A stretch of DNA of 64,000 nt from Hymenobacter jeollabukensis (GCF_005771675.1 NZ_VAJM01000010.1:184583-248582); one strand, 5' to 3'; positions 43,509 to 52,406 are shown, counted from the first letter of the stretch. Notes: generated by a model from the sequence alone, not told the origin. Program-made: numbers and translations.

Positions 43509-44474
43509 CTACAGGTACGCGCCCGGCAGCAAAAAGTCGCGCACGTATTCGCGGATGCCGTCTTCCAGCGGCGTAAACGGCCGCGCGTAGCCGATGCCGC
43601 GCAGCTTGCTCATGTCGGCCTGGGTGAAGTACTGGTAGGTGTCGCGGATGTCTTCGGGCGTGTCCTTGAACTTGATATCCGCCGGCTTATCCAGCGCGGC
43701 GAAGGTGTTGAGGGCCAGGTCGAGGAAGGTGCGGGCCTCGCCGGTGCCCAGGTTGTAGATGCCCGAGTTGCGGCGGTGGTGCATCAGAAACACGCATACG
43801 TCGGTCAGGTCGCGCACATAGATGAAGTCGCGCTGCTGCTCGCCATCGGCGTAGTCGGGGTTGTGCGAGCGGAACAGCTCCATCGAGCCGGTGCGCTGCA
43901 CCTGCTGGAAGGTGTGGAATATCACCGAGGCCATGCGGCCCTTGTGGTACTCGTTGGGGCCGTACACGTTGAAAAACTTCAGCCCGGCCCAGAAAAACGG
44001 CTTTTCCGCCTGCTGCACCGCCCAGTTGTCGAAGTCGTTCTTGGAGTCGCCGTAGGGATTCAGGGGGCGCAGCAGCGGCAGCAGGGCCTCGTCGTCGGAG
44101 TAGCCCAGCGTGCCCGAGCCGTAGGTGGCGGCCGAGGAGGCGTACACCAGCGGCAACTGGTAGCGCACGCAGGCCTGCCACATCTGCTTGGAGTAGTTCA
44201 GGTTCAGCAGGTCGAACACGGCTACGTCCTGCTCGGCCGTGTCGGTGCGGGCCCCGAGGTGGAAGATGAATTCTACCTCTTCATGGTTTTTGTCGAGCCA
44301 GTCGAAGAACTCGTTGCGGTCCACGTATTCGCGCAGGTGCTTGCCTTTCAGGTTCAGCAGCTTGCGCTCCACCGAAAAGTTGTCGACCACGACCACGTCG
44401 TTGAAGCCATCGGCGTTGAGCCGGCTCACCAGGCAGCTGCCGATAAAGCCCGCTGCGCCCGTCACGATAATCAT
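43509..44474 (-). CDS. hldD: ADP-L-glycero-D-manno-heptose 6-epimerase
   Basis: A 321-residue NAD(P)-dependent epimerase that converts ADP-D-glycero-D-manno-heptose to the L-glycero form for lipopolysaccharide core synthesis. Seen: MIIVTGAAGFIGSCLVSRLN (cofactor loop), FIFHLGARTDTAEQD, catalytic Ser-Tyr-Lys with YxxxK at 141-145 (YGDSK), and FFNVYGPNEYHKGRMASV, the sequence that singles out HldD/RfaD among extended SDRs. Length matches the family. It stands alone here, far from other heptose genes; lpxB of lipid A synthesis is 4 kb away. A 367-base AT-tinged control region lies before it. Confidence 0.9.
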   Translation of the reverse strand: MIIVTGAAGFIGSCLVSRLNADGFNDVVVVDNFSVERKLLNLKGKHLREYVDRNEFFDWLDKNHEEVEFIFHLGARTDTAEQDVAVFDLLNLNYSKQMWQACVRYQLPLVYASSAATYGSGTLGYSDDEALLPLLRPLNPYGDSKNDFDNWAVQQAEKPFFWAGLKFFNVYGPNEYHKGRMASVIFHTFQQVQRTGSMELFRSHNPDYADGEQQRDFIYVRDLTDVCVFLMHHRRNSGIYNLGTGEARTFLDLALNTFAALDKPADIKFKDTPEDIRDTYQYFTQADMSKLRGIGYARPFTPLEDGIREYVRDFLLPGAYL

Positions 44475-44841
44475 AAGCTGAGGTTGGGTTCTTCTGAGCT
44501 GCGAAGTACGCAGTTTCTCGGCGCACGGGCGTGCCGGGCCGCGCGGCCACCGGCTGGCGCCGCCGCCGGGCAGGACTATTCGGGGAACCTCGCAGGATAA
44601 TATTTAAGGGCAACGGCGGCAAAGAATGCAGCAACAAACGATTGTGGAAGACATAAGACCAGCACAATATATATAGGCTTATTTGGGGTTTAATCAAAGG
44701 TTAATATTGATTTAATTCAATTTTAATGGCTTGTTTTCATCTTGCATAAAGCCAGGATGCGTAAAAGTGCCTGCGCGCAGGCGACATAATCGGTCCGCCC
44801 CCGATTGACCTGCACCCCGCCAACCGTAAAGCCATAACTAG
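44475..44841. other. Divergent control region of hldD and the bestrophin gene
   Basis: A 367-base gap; 44610-44760 is AT-rich, with TATATATA at 44668-44675 and runs of TTAAT/AATT. On the minus strand AACCTTTG (44703-44696) resembles a -7 box. No convincing -33 partner or ORF was seen. Confidence 0.45.
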
Positions 44842-45753
44842 ATGCTGATAGAAACCAAAATTCCGTACCGTTACATTTTCCACCAGATCAAGTGGGACGT
44901 GGCCCGGGTCATTCTGTTTTCCCTGTTATTCCAGGTGTTCAAGACCTACCTGTCGACCTACCTGCCGCCGGTGCCGGTGCAGCTGCCCACCATCATGGGT
45001 AGCTTCATTTCGCTGCTGCTGGCCTTCAACATGAACCAGTCGTACGACCGGTGGTGGGAGGCGCGCAAGATCTGGGGTGCCATCGTCAACGACTCGCGCA
45101 GCCTGGTGCTGCAGCTGCGCCAGTTCATCGACCCGCGCCAGATGCCCGCCGGTGAAGCGGCCCGGTTGCTGCGCCGCCTGGGCCACCGCCAGATTGCCTG
45201 GTGCTACAGCCTGGGTCAGAGCCTGCGCGGGCAGGATGCCCTGGCCGGCCTACCGCAGTTCATCAGCGCCGAGGAAATGGCCAGCGTGGCCGAACACCGC
45301 AACAAGCCGCTGGCCCTGATGCAGCAGCACACCGACGACCTGGCCACCCTCACCCAGGCCGGCGCCCTCAACACCTATCAGCAGGTGCAGCTCGACAGCA
45401 CGCTGGTGCGCCTGGTGGCCTCGATGGGGCAGGCCGAACGCATCAAGAGCACGATATTTCCGGTAACCTACCGCCTGTTCATTCACCTGTTCATCTACCT
45501 GTTCCTGATTATCCTCTCGCTGGGGCTGGTGGAGGAAGTCGGCCTGATGGAAATTCCGGCCCTGACGATTGTGGCTTCGGCTTTCTTCCTGCTCGAAAAA
45601 ACCGCCAAGTTCATGCAGGACCCCTTCAGCAACAAGCCCACCGACACGCCCATGTCCGCCATTGCGCGCACCATCGACATCAACATTCGGCAGCTGCTGC
45701 ACGAGCCGCAGGTGCCCGAGCCGCGTAAGGCCGAGGAATTCTACCTCATGTAA
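44842..45753 (+). CDS. Bestrophin-family anion channel
   Basis: A 303-residue membrane protein of the bestrophin/UPF0187 family. Seen: the opening IPYRYIFHQIKWDVARVILFSLLFQV, then GSFISLLLAFNMNQSYDRWWEARKIWGAIVNDSRSLVLQ, where RWWEARKIWG-NDSR is the family signature, and LVEEVGLMEIPALTIVASAFFLLEKTAKFMQDPFSN with the acidic-DPF motif. Bacterial homologues form pentameric channels passing cations or anions. It is a single-gene transcript with a good terminator. Confidence 0.9.
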   Translation: MLIETKIPYRYIFHQIKWDVARVILFSLLFQVFKTYLSTYLPPVPVQLPTIMGSFISLLLAFNMNQSYDRWWEARKIWGAIVNDSRSLVLQLRQFIDPRQMPAGEAARLLRRLGHRQIAWCYSLGQSLRGQDALAGLPQFISAEEMASVAEHRNKPLALMQQHTDDLATLTQAGALNTYQQVQLDSTLVRLVASMGQAERIKSTIFPVTYRLFIHLFIYLFLIILSLGLVEEVGLMEIPALTIVASAFFLLEKTAKFMQDPFSNKPTDTPMSAIARTIDINIRQLLHEPQVPEPRKAEEFYLM

Positions 45754-45756
45754 CCC

Positions 45757-45792
45757 AAAAGCCCGTTACGACCAGCGTAACGGGCTTTTTTG
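45757..45792 (+). terminator. Rho-independent terminator after the bestrophin gene
   Basis: Arms 45758-45770 and 45776-45788 (AAAGCCCGTTACG) with a 5-base loop and a T run. Confidence 0.9.
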
Positions 45793-45913
45793 TGTTCGGA
45801 CAGAATGGCGCCGTCGGTAGATAAGTCTTGCGGATAGGGGAGGAGCGCATAACCGGGCGCAACTTCCGGCCCGGCGCTGCCCCTGCGGATTACGCCGTTG
45901 CCGGGCGGGCTTC

Positions 45914-45921
45914 TACCTTTG
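45914..45921 (+). promoter_or_regulatory. -7 box of the substrate-binding protein gene
   Basis: TACCTTTG lies only 6 bases before the chosen ATG at 45928, so the leader would be very short or absent. A weak -33 (TTAC at 45890-45893) is at the proper distance. Confidence 0.5.
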
Positions 45922-45927
45922 CCCGCC

Positions 45928-46842
45928 ATGCTCAGAAGACGATTGTTGCCGCTGCTCGGCCTGCTGTTCACGGCCGCCTGCTCGCCCGCCACCGATTCCG
46001 GCTCCGCCGACGCCCCGGCCCAGGCCGCGCCCCAGCCCCTGACCGTGCAGGACGACCTCGGCCGCACGGTCACGTTGAAGGCCCCGCCCCGCCGCATCAT
46101 GGCCCTGGCCGCTTCGATGACGGAAATGCTCTACGCCGTGGCCGATACCGCTACCATCGTTGGCCGCACGCAGGTGTGCGACTACCCGGCCGCCGCGCTG
46201 CGCAAGCCCGTCGTCAACAGCTACCCGCTCGACTTCGAAACCCTCGTTGGCCTGCACCCCGACGTGGTCTTCACCGTCGAAGGCATCACCAGCCCCGCCG
46301 ACGCGTCCCGCCTGCAGCAGCTGGGCATCCCGGTGTACTACCAGCGCTACCAGCGCGTCACCGACATCTTCCGCGGGCTGAATGACCTGGGCCGCCTGCT
46401 CGGCCGCGTGCCGCAGGCCCGGCGCCTCACCGATTCGCTGGCACAGGCGCTGAGCACGATTACCGCCGACACCGCCGGTCCGCGCCCGCGCGCCCTGGCC
46501 GTCATTTCCAATGACCCGATCTACGCCTTCGGCCGCAACACCATCTTCACCGACAAAATCCGCCTCGCCGGCGGCCAGAACGCCCTGGCCGAGGATTTTC
46601 CGCAGCCGTATCCCTCGCTCACCCGGGAGTACATTCTGAAGCTGAACCCCGACGTCATCATCGGCGGCCGGTTCGGGCAGCTGGACAGCACCTTCTTCCG
46701 CATGTACCCCGAGCTGCGCCGCACCACCGCCTACCGCACCCGCCGTGTCTTTCCCGTCACCGGCGACCTGATGGACCGGCCCAGCCCGCGGGTGGTGGAG
46801 TCGGTGCGCGAGCTGCAACGCCTGCTGCACCCCGCCCGATGA
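45928..46842 (+). CDS. ABC transporter substrate-binding lipoprotein (BtuF/FepB type)
   Basis: A 304-residue lipoprotein: signal MLRRRLLPLLGLLFTAAC (lipobox TAAC), then VQDDLGRTVTLKAPPRRIMALAASMTEMLYAVADTATIVG, the two-lobed periplasmic-binding-protein type III opening found in cobalamin, haem and siderophore binders, and PDVVFTVEGI and LNPDVIIGGRFG in the lobes. It would deliver vitamin B12 or an iron chelate to the permease encoded next, which overlaps it by 4 bases. Ligand cannot be read; the closest style is BtuF. Confidence 0.88.
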   Translation: MLRRRLLPLLGLLFTAACSPATDSGSADAPAQAAPQPLTVQDDLGRTVTLKAPPRRIMALAASMTEMLYAVADTATIVGRTQVCDYPAAALRKPVVNSYPLDFETLVGLHPDVVFTVEGITSPADASRLQQLGIPVYYQRYQRVTDIFRGLNDLGRLLGRVPQARRLTDSLAQALSTITADTAGPRPRALAVISNDPIYAFGRNTIFTDKIRLAGGQNALAEDFPQPYPSLTREYILKLNPDVIIGGRFGQLDSTFFRMYPELRRTTAYRTRRVFPVTGDLMDRPSPRVVESVRELQRLLHPAR

Positions 46843-47843
46843 GCCGCCGGGCGCCGCTGCTGCTGCTGGGCCTCGGGCTGCTGGCCGCCGCGCTGCTGCT
46901 GGTGGGCCTGCGCATCGGCAGCGTGGCCGGCGCCGATTACGCGACCTTTTGGCAGGCCCTCGGCCACTACGACGCCGATAACCCCGCCCACGTCGTGCTC
47001 ATCGAGCTGCGGCTGCCGCGCCTGCTGCTGGCTTTGCTGGCCGGCGGTGGCCTGGCCCTCAGCGGCTACCTGATGCAGGCCATGGTGAACAACCCGCTGG
47101 CCGACCCTTACTTGCTCAGCACCGCCTCGGGCGCCTCGCTCGGCGCACTGGTGATAAACATCCTGCTGCCCACGGCCAGCGCCGTCACGCCCTGGCTGGT
47201 GCCGCTGGGCTGCCTGGCCGGGGCTGTCGGAGCTACTTTACTAGTCATTGGCTTGGGCAGCCGCCGCGGCCGCCTGGTTCCCTCGCAGCTGCTGCTGGCC
47301 GGCGTGGCGCTGTCGTCCTTGCTGAACGCGCTGGGCGGCCTCATCACCTTTCGGGCGCAGACGGATTCGCAGCTGCGGGCCGCCATTTCCTGGGGTCTGG
47401 GCAGCCTGGAGCGGGCCGGCTGGCCCTTGCTCGGCGGGCCGGCCGTGGCGGTGCTGCTGGGTATGGTGGCGGCCTGGCTGCTGCGCCGCCACCTCAATGT
47501 ACTGCTGCTGGGCGAGGAGCGGGCCGCTGCCCTCGGCCTCGACGTGGGGCGCACTCGCTGGCTGCTGCTGCTCGTTTCGTCGGGCATTACGGCGGGCGTG
47601 GTGGCCCTGTGCGGGCCGCTGGGCTTCGTCGGGCTCATCGTGCCGCACGCCACGCGGGGGCTGCTGGGCGTCACGGGGCGGCTGAACGTGGTATTCTGCG
47701 CCCTGCTCGGCGGCACCTTCCTGCTCGGCTGCGACCTGCTGGCCCGTCTGCTCAATCCGCCCGCCGGCCTGCCCGTCGGCTTGGTCACGGCCCTGTTCGG
47801 CGTACCGTTCTTCGTATATTTGCTGCGGAAAAAAGGGGCTTAA
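46839..47843 (+). CDS. FecCD/BtuC-family ABC transporter permease
   Basis: A 334-residue inner-membrane permease with about ten helices. The family segments LRLPRLLLALLAGGGLALSGYLMQAMVNNPLADPYLLSTASGASLGAL and CGPLGFVGLIVPHATRGLLG (the ATPase-contact loop) are present. Its ATG overlaps the stop of the binding-protein gene (ATGA), so the two are translationally coupled. The usual third gene for the ATP-binding subunit is absent; a pterin synthase follows after 76 bases. The ATPase must be encoded elsewhere or shared. Confidence 0.93.
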   Translation: MSRRAPLLLLGLGLLAAALLLVGLRIGSVAGADYATFWQALGHYDADNPAHVVLIELRLPRLLLALLAGGGLALSGYLMQAMVNNPLADPYLLSTASGASLGALVINILLPTASAVTPWLVPLGCLAGAVGATLLVIGLGSRRGRLVPSQLLLAGVALSSLLNALGGLITFRAQTDSQLRAAISWGLGSLERAGWPLLGGPAVAVLLGMVAAWLLRRHLNVLLLGEERAAALGLDVGRTRWLLLLVSSGITAGVVALCGPLGFVGLIVPHATRGLLGVTGRLNVVFCALLGGTFLLGCDLLARLLNPPAGLPVGLVTALFGVPFFVYLLRKKGA

Positions 47844-47919
47844 GGACGATGATCCGACTGGTTCGGCCCGGCGCCGATGCCGCGGCCGCGTTCCTAAGCC
47901 CTTCCTTGCCTCTCTGCCC

Positions 47920-48339
47920 ATGATTTACATCAGTCGCCAGGAACACTTCAACGCCGCCCACAAGCTCTACAACCCTGCGTGGAGCGAGGAGCGCAACAAG
48001 GAAGTGTTCGGGCCCTGCGCCAACGCCAACTGGCACGGCCATAATTACGACCTCATCGTCACCGTCAAAGGCCAGCCCGACCCCGATACCGGCTTCGTGG
48101 TCGACCTGAAAGCCCTCAGCACGCTGATCCGCGAGCATATTATCGAGCACGTCGACCACAAGAACCTCAACCTCGACGTGCCCTTCATGAGCGGCAAGCT
48201 CGCCAGCACCGAAAATCTGGCCGTAGCCTTCTGGGAAATCCTGGAGCGGGAGCTACCTCGTATTACTAATACGGCCCAGCTGCACGGCATCAAGATTTAC
48301 GAAACGCCCCGCAACTTCGTCGAGTACTACGGAGCGTAA
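47920..48339 (+). CDS. 6-pyruvoyl-tetrahydropterin/6-carboxytetrahydropterin synthase family protein
   Basis: A 139-residue enzyme acting on dihydroneopterin triphosphate. Zinc ligands H14 (HFNAAH), H39 and H41 (HGHNY) are present and the catalytic Cys is C33. The spacing is C-x5-HGHNY, as in animal-type 6-pyruvoyl-tetrahydropterin synthase, rather than the C-x3-HGH of QueD. So it may make a tetrahydrobiopterin-type product rather than the queuosine precursor; both are possible. No queC, queE or folE is near. Given no gene symbol for this reason. A repeat follows, then lpxB. Confidence 0.85.
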   Translation: MIYISRQEHFNAAHKLYNPAWSEERNKEVFGPCANANWHGHNYDLIVTVKGQPDPDTGFVVDLKALSTLIREHIIEHVDHKNLNLDVPFMSGKLASTENLAVAFWEILERELPRITNTAQLHGIKIYETPRNFVEYYGA

Positions 48340-48423
48340 TTCTGAATGCTGAATTATGAATTCTGAATTGTAGCGGTTCGGATTTCCATCAATTCAGCAT
48401 TCAGAATTCATAATTCAGAATTC
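48338..48423. repeat. AATTCTGAATT-type inverted repeat before lpxB
   Basis: Arm 48339-48355 (ATTCTGAATGCTGAATT) pairs perfectly with 48391-48407, and further AATTCAGAATTC modules continue on both sides in swapped order. It begins in the stop codon region of the pterin synthase gene and ends 8 bases before the lpxB start, so it makes up nearly the whole lpxB leader. Confidence 0.8.
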
Positions 48424-48430
48424 CTCCCCC

Positions 48431-49540
48431 GTGAAATACTACCTCATTGCCGGCGAACGGTCCGGTGACTTCCACGCCGCCCGCCTCATGCGCGCCCTCA
48501 CGCAGCGCGACCCGCAAGCGGAATTCCGCTGCTGGGGCGGCGACATGATGGAGGAAGCCGGCGGCACCATGGTGCACCATTACCAGGAAATGGCCATCAT
48601 GGGCTTCATCGAAGCCGCCACGGCCATATTCAAGTTTCGCGGCTTTCTGAAGGAGTGCGAGCAGGATTTGCTGGCCAACAAGCCCGACGTGCTGATTCTG
48701 GTCGACTACGCGGGCTTCAACCTGCGCGTGGCCAAGTTTGCCAAGGCGCACGGCATCAAGGTCTTCTACTACATTTCGCCCAAAATCTGGGCCTGGAACC
48801 AGGGGCGCGTCCACAAGATCAAGGCCCTGGTCGATAAGATGTTCGTCATCCTGCCCTTTGAGCGGGAGTTCTACCAGCGCTTCGGCTACGACGTGGACTA
48901 CATCGGCAACCCCACCGCCGACGCCGTGCACGAGCACACCCTGGCCGACGACTTCCACCAGCGCAACGGCTTCGACCCGCAGCGGCCCATCATTGCGGTG
49001 CTGCCCGGCTCGCGCAAGCAGGAAATCGAGGAAATGCTCTTCGAAATGCTGCGCATTCTGCCGCCCTTCCTCGATTACCAGTTCGTGGTGGCCGGCGTCT
49101 CCAACCTCGACCCCGGCTACTACCGCCACTTCGAGCGCATCAACGTGCGCATCGTCACCGACCAGACCTACGACCTGCTGCGCCACGCCAAAGCCGCCGT
49201 GGTCACCAGCGGCACCGCCACCCTGGAAACCGCCCTGTTCGACGTGCCGCAGGTGGTGTGCTACCGCACCAGCGCCGTGTCGTACCACCTGGCCAAGTCC
49301 TTTATCAAGGTCAAGTACATTTCGCTGGTCAACCTCATTGCCGGCCGCGAAGTGGTAAAGGAGCTGATCCAGGGCGACTTCACCGCCCGCAACCTCGTCA
49401 CCGAGCTGCACCGCGTGCTGGACGACGAGAAATACATTGCCGAAGTAAAAGCCGGCTACGCCGAAATCCGCGAGAAGCTTGGCCGCACCAACGCCGCCGA
49501 CAAAGCGGCGGAGCTGATGGTGGGGTATTTGAAAAAGTAA
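48431..49540 (+). CDS. lpxB: Lipid-A-disaccharide synthase
   Basis: A 369-residue GT19-family glycosyltransferase that joins UDP-2,3-diacylglucosamine and 2,3-diacylglucosamine-1-phosphate in lipid A synthesis at the inner membrane. Seen: YYLIAGERSGDFHAARLMRAL with the family N-terminal motif AGExSGD, the segment FYYISPKIWAWNQGRVHKIK (in E. coli YYVSPSVWAWRQKRV), PFEREFYQRF, DYIGNPTADAV, and LPGSRKQEIEEML. Length is typical. It starts directly after a long inverted repeat; its natural start has a GTG alternative only at other codons, so the one at 48431 is retained (GTG). Confidence 0.92.
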   Translation: MKYYLIAGERSGDFHAARLMRALTQRDPQAEFRCWGGDMMEEAGGTMVHHYQEMAIMGFIEAATAIFKFRGFLKECEQDLLANKPDVLILVDYAGFNLRVAKFAKAHGIKVFYYISPKIWAWNQGRVHKIKALVDKMFVILPFEREFYQRFGYDVDYIGNPTADAVHEHTLADDFHQRNGFDPQRPIIAVLPGSRKQEIEEMLFEMLRILPPFLDYQFVVAGVSNLDPGYYRHFERINVRIVTDQTYDLLRHAKAAVVTSGTATLETALFDVPQVVCYRTSAVSYHLAKSFIKVKYISLVNLIAGREVVKELIQGDFTARNLVTELHRVLDDEKYIAEVKAGYAEIREKLGRTNAADKAAELMVGYLKK

Positions 49541-49545
49541 TCAGA

Positions 49546-49652
49546 ACGTCATCCTGAGCGCAGAGAAGGACCTTCCTCAAACCCTGCACATACTAAGAAG
49601 CGCAGCCACTGCCTCAAATGCGAGGAAGGTGGCTGCGCTTCTGTTTGAGGCG
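49546..49652. repeat. Family B intergenic repeat, rearranged copy
   Basis: Contains CGTCATCCTGAGCG, AGAAGGACCTTCCTC and GAAGCGCAGCCAC, the three modules of the element at 131-332, followed by GTGGCTGCGCTTC. Compared with that copy the left part is kept, and the right part is shortened. Confidence 0.75.
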
Positions 49653-49669
49653 TTTTATACCTTAACTCT

Positions 49670-49873
49670 ATGAAATACATTGTCTATGTGAAGCTTATGA
49701 ACGAGGGCTCTGTTGCTTGGCGCCCGGTACAGGCAATATGCTTACCCGGTGGCTTGTATCAGATAGCCGAAGACAACATCTATGACCAAGAAAATAAAAC
49801 TAGTATTGTCGTAGTCGAAGAGCAAGTGCGCAGCGGTGAAGCGGTGCCAGTTGTCGTTACCTCAGGTGCATAA
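49670..49873 (+). CDS. Small hypothetical protein (67 aa)
   Basis: MKYIVYVKLMNEGSVAWRPVQAICLPGGLYQI... ending VVVTSGA. The first part looks like a beta-strand followed by WRPVQA and IYDQENKT, as in small proteins of about 65-75 residues often found next to mobile or toxin-type genes; the match is not firm. GC content is clearly lower than the neighbours, which suggests recent acquisition. It has a very strong terminator 15 bases after the stop, which supports expression. Confidence 0.65.
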   Translation: MKYIVYVKLMNEGSVAWRPVQAICLPGGLYQIAEDNIYDQENKTSIVVVEEQVRSGEAVPVVVTSGA

Positions 49874-49880
49874 TGAGGGC

Positions 49881-49927
49881 AACAGCAAAGGGCCAGCAGA
49901 ATTATCTTCTGCTGGCCCTTTGCTGTT
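49881..49927. terminator. Bidirectional terminator with a perfect 20-bp stem
   Basis: Arms 49881-49900 and 49908-49927 are perfectly complementary with loop ATTATCT. It serves both the small plus-strand gene and clpX. Confidence 0.85.
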
Positions 49928-49940
49928 GATATGATCCTTC

Positions 49941-51167
49941 TTACGCCGCGCGCAGCTGCTTCAGCGGCGACTTCTCGAATTTCTCGTGGGCGTATTCCAG
50001 GTCGATAACCAGCTCCGTCTGATCCGTCACCGAGGGCATGTCGAACATGGCGTCGGTCATGATGCTTTCACAGATGCTGCGCAGGCCGCGGGCGCCGAGG
50101 CGGTACTCGTCGGCCTTCTCCACGATGTAGTCCAGCGCCTCGTCGGTGAAGGAAAGACTGATGCCTTCCATTTCGAACAGGCGGTTGTACTGCTTCAGGA
50201 TGGAGTTCTTGGGCTCCGTCAGGATCATGCGTAGCGTGGCCTTGTCCAGCGGGTTCAGGTGCGTGAGCACCGGCAGGCGGCCGATCAGCTCAGGGATGAG
50301 GCCGAACTGCTTCAGGTCCTGGGCCGTGATGTAGCGCAGGAAGTTGTTGGTGTCCACCTTCTCGTCCAGCAGCGTCTTGGCGAAGCCCAGCGGCTTGGTA
50401 TTGAGGCGGCTCTTGATGATGCGCTCAATGCCCACGAAGGCCCCGCCGCAGATGAAGAGGATGTTCTCCGTATTCACCGTAATCATCTTCTGCTCGGGGT
50501 GCTTGCGGCCGCCGTGCGGGGGCACGTTCACCGTGGTGCCTTCCAGCAGCTTCAGCATGGCCTGCTGCACGCCCTCGCCGCTCACGTCGCGGGTGATGCT
50601 GGGGTTGTCGCTCTTGCGGGCAATCTTGTCCACCTCGTCGATGTACACGATGCCGCGCTCGGCCGCTTCCACGTTGTAGTCGGCGGCCTGCAGCAGGCGG
50701 GTCAGGATGCTTTCCACGTCCTCGCCCACGTAGCCGGCTTCGGTCAGCACCGTGGCATCGGCGATGCAGAAGGGCACCTGCAGCACCGAGGCCAGCATTT
50801 TGGCCAGGAAGGTCTTGCCCGTGCCGGTTTCGCCCACCATGATGATGTTCGATTTCTCAATCGTGACGTCATCCTTGCCGGCGGGCTTCTGCATCAGGCG
50901 CTTGTAGTGGTTGTAGACGGCCACCGCCAGCACCTTTTTCGCTTCATCCTGGCCTACCACGTACTGGTCGAGGTATTCCTTCATGTCGCGGGGCTTCACG
51001 AGGTTGAACTTCGGCGTTTTCGAATTCGAACGAATCTTGTTCTCTTCGTTCAAAATCTGCTGCGCCTGCCCGACGCACCGCTCACAGATGTGCGCGTTGA
51101 TGCCGGAAATCATGATGGAAACCTCGCGCTTGCTTTTGCCGCAAAACGAGCAGGTGATATCTGCCAT
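49941..51167 (-). CDS. clpX: ClpX, ATPase subunit of the ClpXP protease
   Basis: A 408-residue AAA+ unfoldase. Zinc-binding domain Cys6, Cys9, Cys28, Cys31; Walker [10 protein letters not shown] at about 110-120; Walker [11 protein letters not shown]; the pore loop GYVGED; sensor-2 region [10 protein letters not shown]. It recognises tagged proteins and feeds them to ClpP, which is encoded 400 bases upstream on the same strand, with tig before that. A -7 box TACCTTTG lies in its own leader, so it has at least one promoter of its own. Confidence 0.97.
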   Translation of the reverse strand: MADITCSFCGKSKREVSIMISGINAHICERCVGQAQQILNEENKIRSNSKTPKFNLVKPRDMKEYLDQYVVGQDEAKKVLAVAVYNHYKRLMQKPAGKDDVTIEKSNIIMVGETGTGKTFLAKMLASVLQVPFCIADATVLTEAGYVGEDVESILTRLLQAADYNVEAAERGIVYIDEVDKIARKSDNPSITRDVSGEGVQQAMLKLLEGTTVNVPPHGGRKHPEQKMITVNTENILFICGGAFVGIERIIKSRLNTKPLGFAKTLLDEKVDTNNFLRYITAQDLKQFGLIPELIGRLPVLTHLNPLDKATLRMILTEPKNSILKQYNRLFEMEGISLSFTDEALDYIVEKADEYRLGARGLRSICESIMTDAMFDMPSVTDQTELVIDLEYAHEKFEKSPLKQLRAA

Positions 51168-51224
51168 TGTCGAAGGAAAGTCGAAAAACTAACGGTATTA
51201 GCCTTGTCAGAGCAAATACCGCTT

Positions 51225-51232
51225 CAAAGGTA
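51225..51232 (-). promoter_or_regulatory. -7 box of clpX
   Basis: TACCTTTG on the minus strand, 57 bases before the clpX start. No clear -33 box at the 19-21 base spacing. Confidence 0.5.
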
Positions 51233-51432
51233 CGAATTCGCAAACGCCCCGCTCTCACCTAAAAGTGCCGAACCACGGGGCTTCTATAAAAAGAACAACC
51301 GTCTCACCCTGAAGTTACCATTCAGAATGAGACGGTTGCATGAGCGGCCGTCTGCCGCTAAAACTTTGTCGCCGAATGGGCGGAATTACTGGCTGAGCGA
51401 ATCAGTGGAAACTAATTCAGACAACTAAAAAG

Positions 51433-51546
51433 AACGTCATGCTTCCATCTGGCGTCTGCTTGTCGAAGCATCTCTACCGCTTCGTTGAAATTAGTATTTC
51501 ATGTCAGCACGCAATATTCTTCGACTTCGCTCGGAATGACGTCCTG
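51433..51546. repeat. Mosaic intergenic repeat between clpP and clpX
   Basis: The left part holds GAAGCATCTCTACCGCTTCG (as at 12129, 58349 and 61319), the right part (51502-51542) the reverse of the GTCATTCCGAGCGAAGTCGA module seen at 58392-58432. In the rest of the 400-base gap (51168-51567), 51297-51345 has a hairpin-like GTCTCACCCTGA... CAGAATGAGAC. Confidence 0.75.
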
Positions 51547-51567
51547 GATTAGTCGTTCTGACAAGCT

Positions 51568-52272
51568 TTACTTATCCAGCTTGTGGCGCTCCAGCACTTC
51601 GTCGATGATGCCGTACTCTTTGGCTTCGTCGGCGCGCATCCAGTAGTCACGGTCGGAGTTGTCGTGGACTTCCTGGTAGGTTTTGCCGGTGTGCTTAGCC
51701 AGGATGTCGTACAGCTCTTTCTTCAGCTTGAGGATTTCACGGGCGGTAATTTCGATATCCGACGACTGACCCTGCACGCCGCCCGAGGGCTGGTGAATCA
51801 TCACGCGGGCGTGGGGGAGGGCTGAGCGCTTGTCCTTGGCCCCGCCGGCGAGCAGCACGGCGCCCATGGAGGCAGCCAGGCCGGTGCAGATGGTGGCCAC
51901 GTCCGGACCCACGTACTGCATCGTGTCGTAGATGCCGAGGCCGGCGTATACCGAGCCGCCGGGCGAGTTGATGTAGAGCAGAATGTCCTTCTTGGCATCG
52001 GCCGACTCCAGGAAGAGCAGCTGAGCCGTGATGATGTTGGCAATATAATCGTCGACCGGCGTGCCCAGGAACACGATGCGGTCCATGATCAGGCGGGAGA
52101 ATACGTCGATTTCGGCGAAGCGCGTGGGACGCTCCTCGATAACGGAGCGCGTCATGCCCGTGACGAAATGGCTGCTTTGGCCTTCGATGTGGTGCAGATA
52201 CTGGTCGACACCCAAGCCGCTCAGGCCTTGACCCTTAACGGCGAATTTTCGGAATTCCTGTTTGTTCAGCAT
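51568..52272 (-). CDS. clpP: ClpP, proteolytic subunit
   Basis: A 234-residue serine protease; start at 52272 ([14 protein letters not shown]) chosen because the open frame upstream runs through the tig terminator. The catalytic triad is visible: Ser in [13 protein letters not shown], His in [11 protein letters not shown], Asp in [10 protein letters not shown]. Also [12 protein letters not shown] and [19 protein letters not shown], the usual ClpP blocks. It forms a double-heptamer chamber with ClpX. The N-terminal 40 residues are longer than in E. coli, as is usual in this phylum. Confidence 0.96.
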   Translation of the reverse strand: MLNKQEFRKFAVKGQGLSGLGVDQYLHHIEGQSSHFVTGMTRSVIEERPTRFAEIDVFSRLIMDRIVFLGTPVDDYIANIITAQLLFLESADAKKDILLYINSPGGSVYAGLGIYDTMQYVGPDVATICTGLAASMGAVLLAGGAKDKRSALPHARVMIHQPSGGVQGQSSDIEITAREILKLKKELYDILAKHTGKTYQEVHDNSDRDYWMRADEAKEYGIIDEVLERHKLDK

Positions 52273-52341
52273 TGACTGAAGAGGTAGGAGGGATGGTTGG
52301 TTCGGCTGATGCCGGCTAATCCGCCGGAAGCCAAGGGTACG

Positions 52342-52380
52342 AAAAAAGCCCTTACTCCGACGAAGTAAGGGCTTTTTTTT
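52342..52380 (-). terminator. Rho-independent terminator of tig
   Basis: Perfect arms 52342-52356 and 52364-52378 (AAAAAAGCCCTTACT); on the minus strand the stem is followed by a run of T. It separates tig from clpP, so clpP needs its own promoter (TACCCTTG at about 52337-52330 is a weak -7 candidate). Confidence 0.85.
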
Positions 52381-52406
52381 AGCGGGAATCAACCCCAGCG
52401 TAAGAT

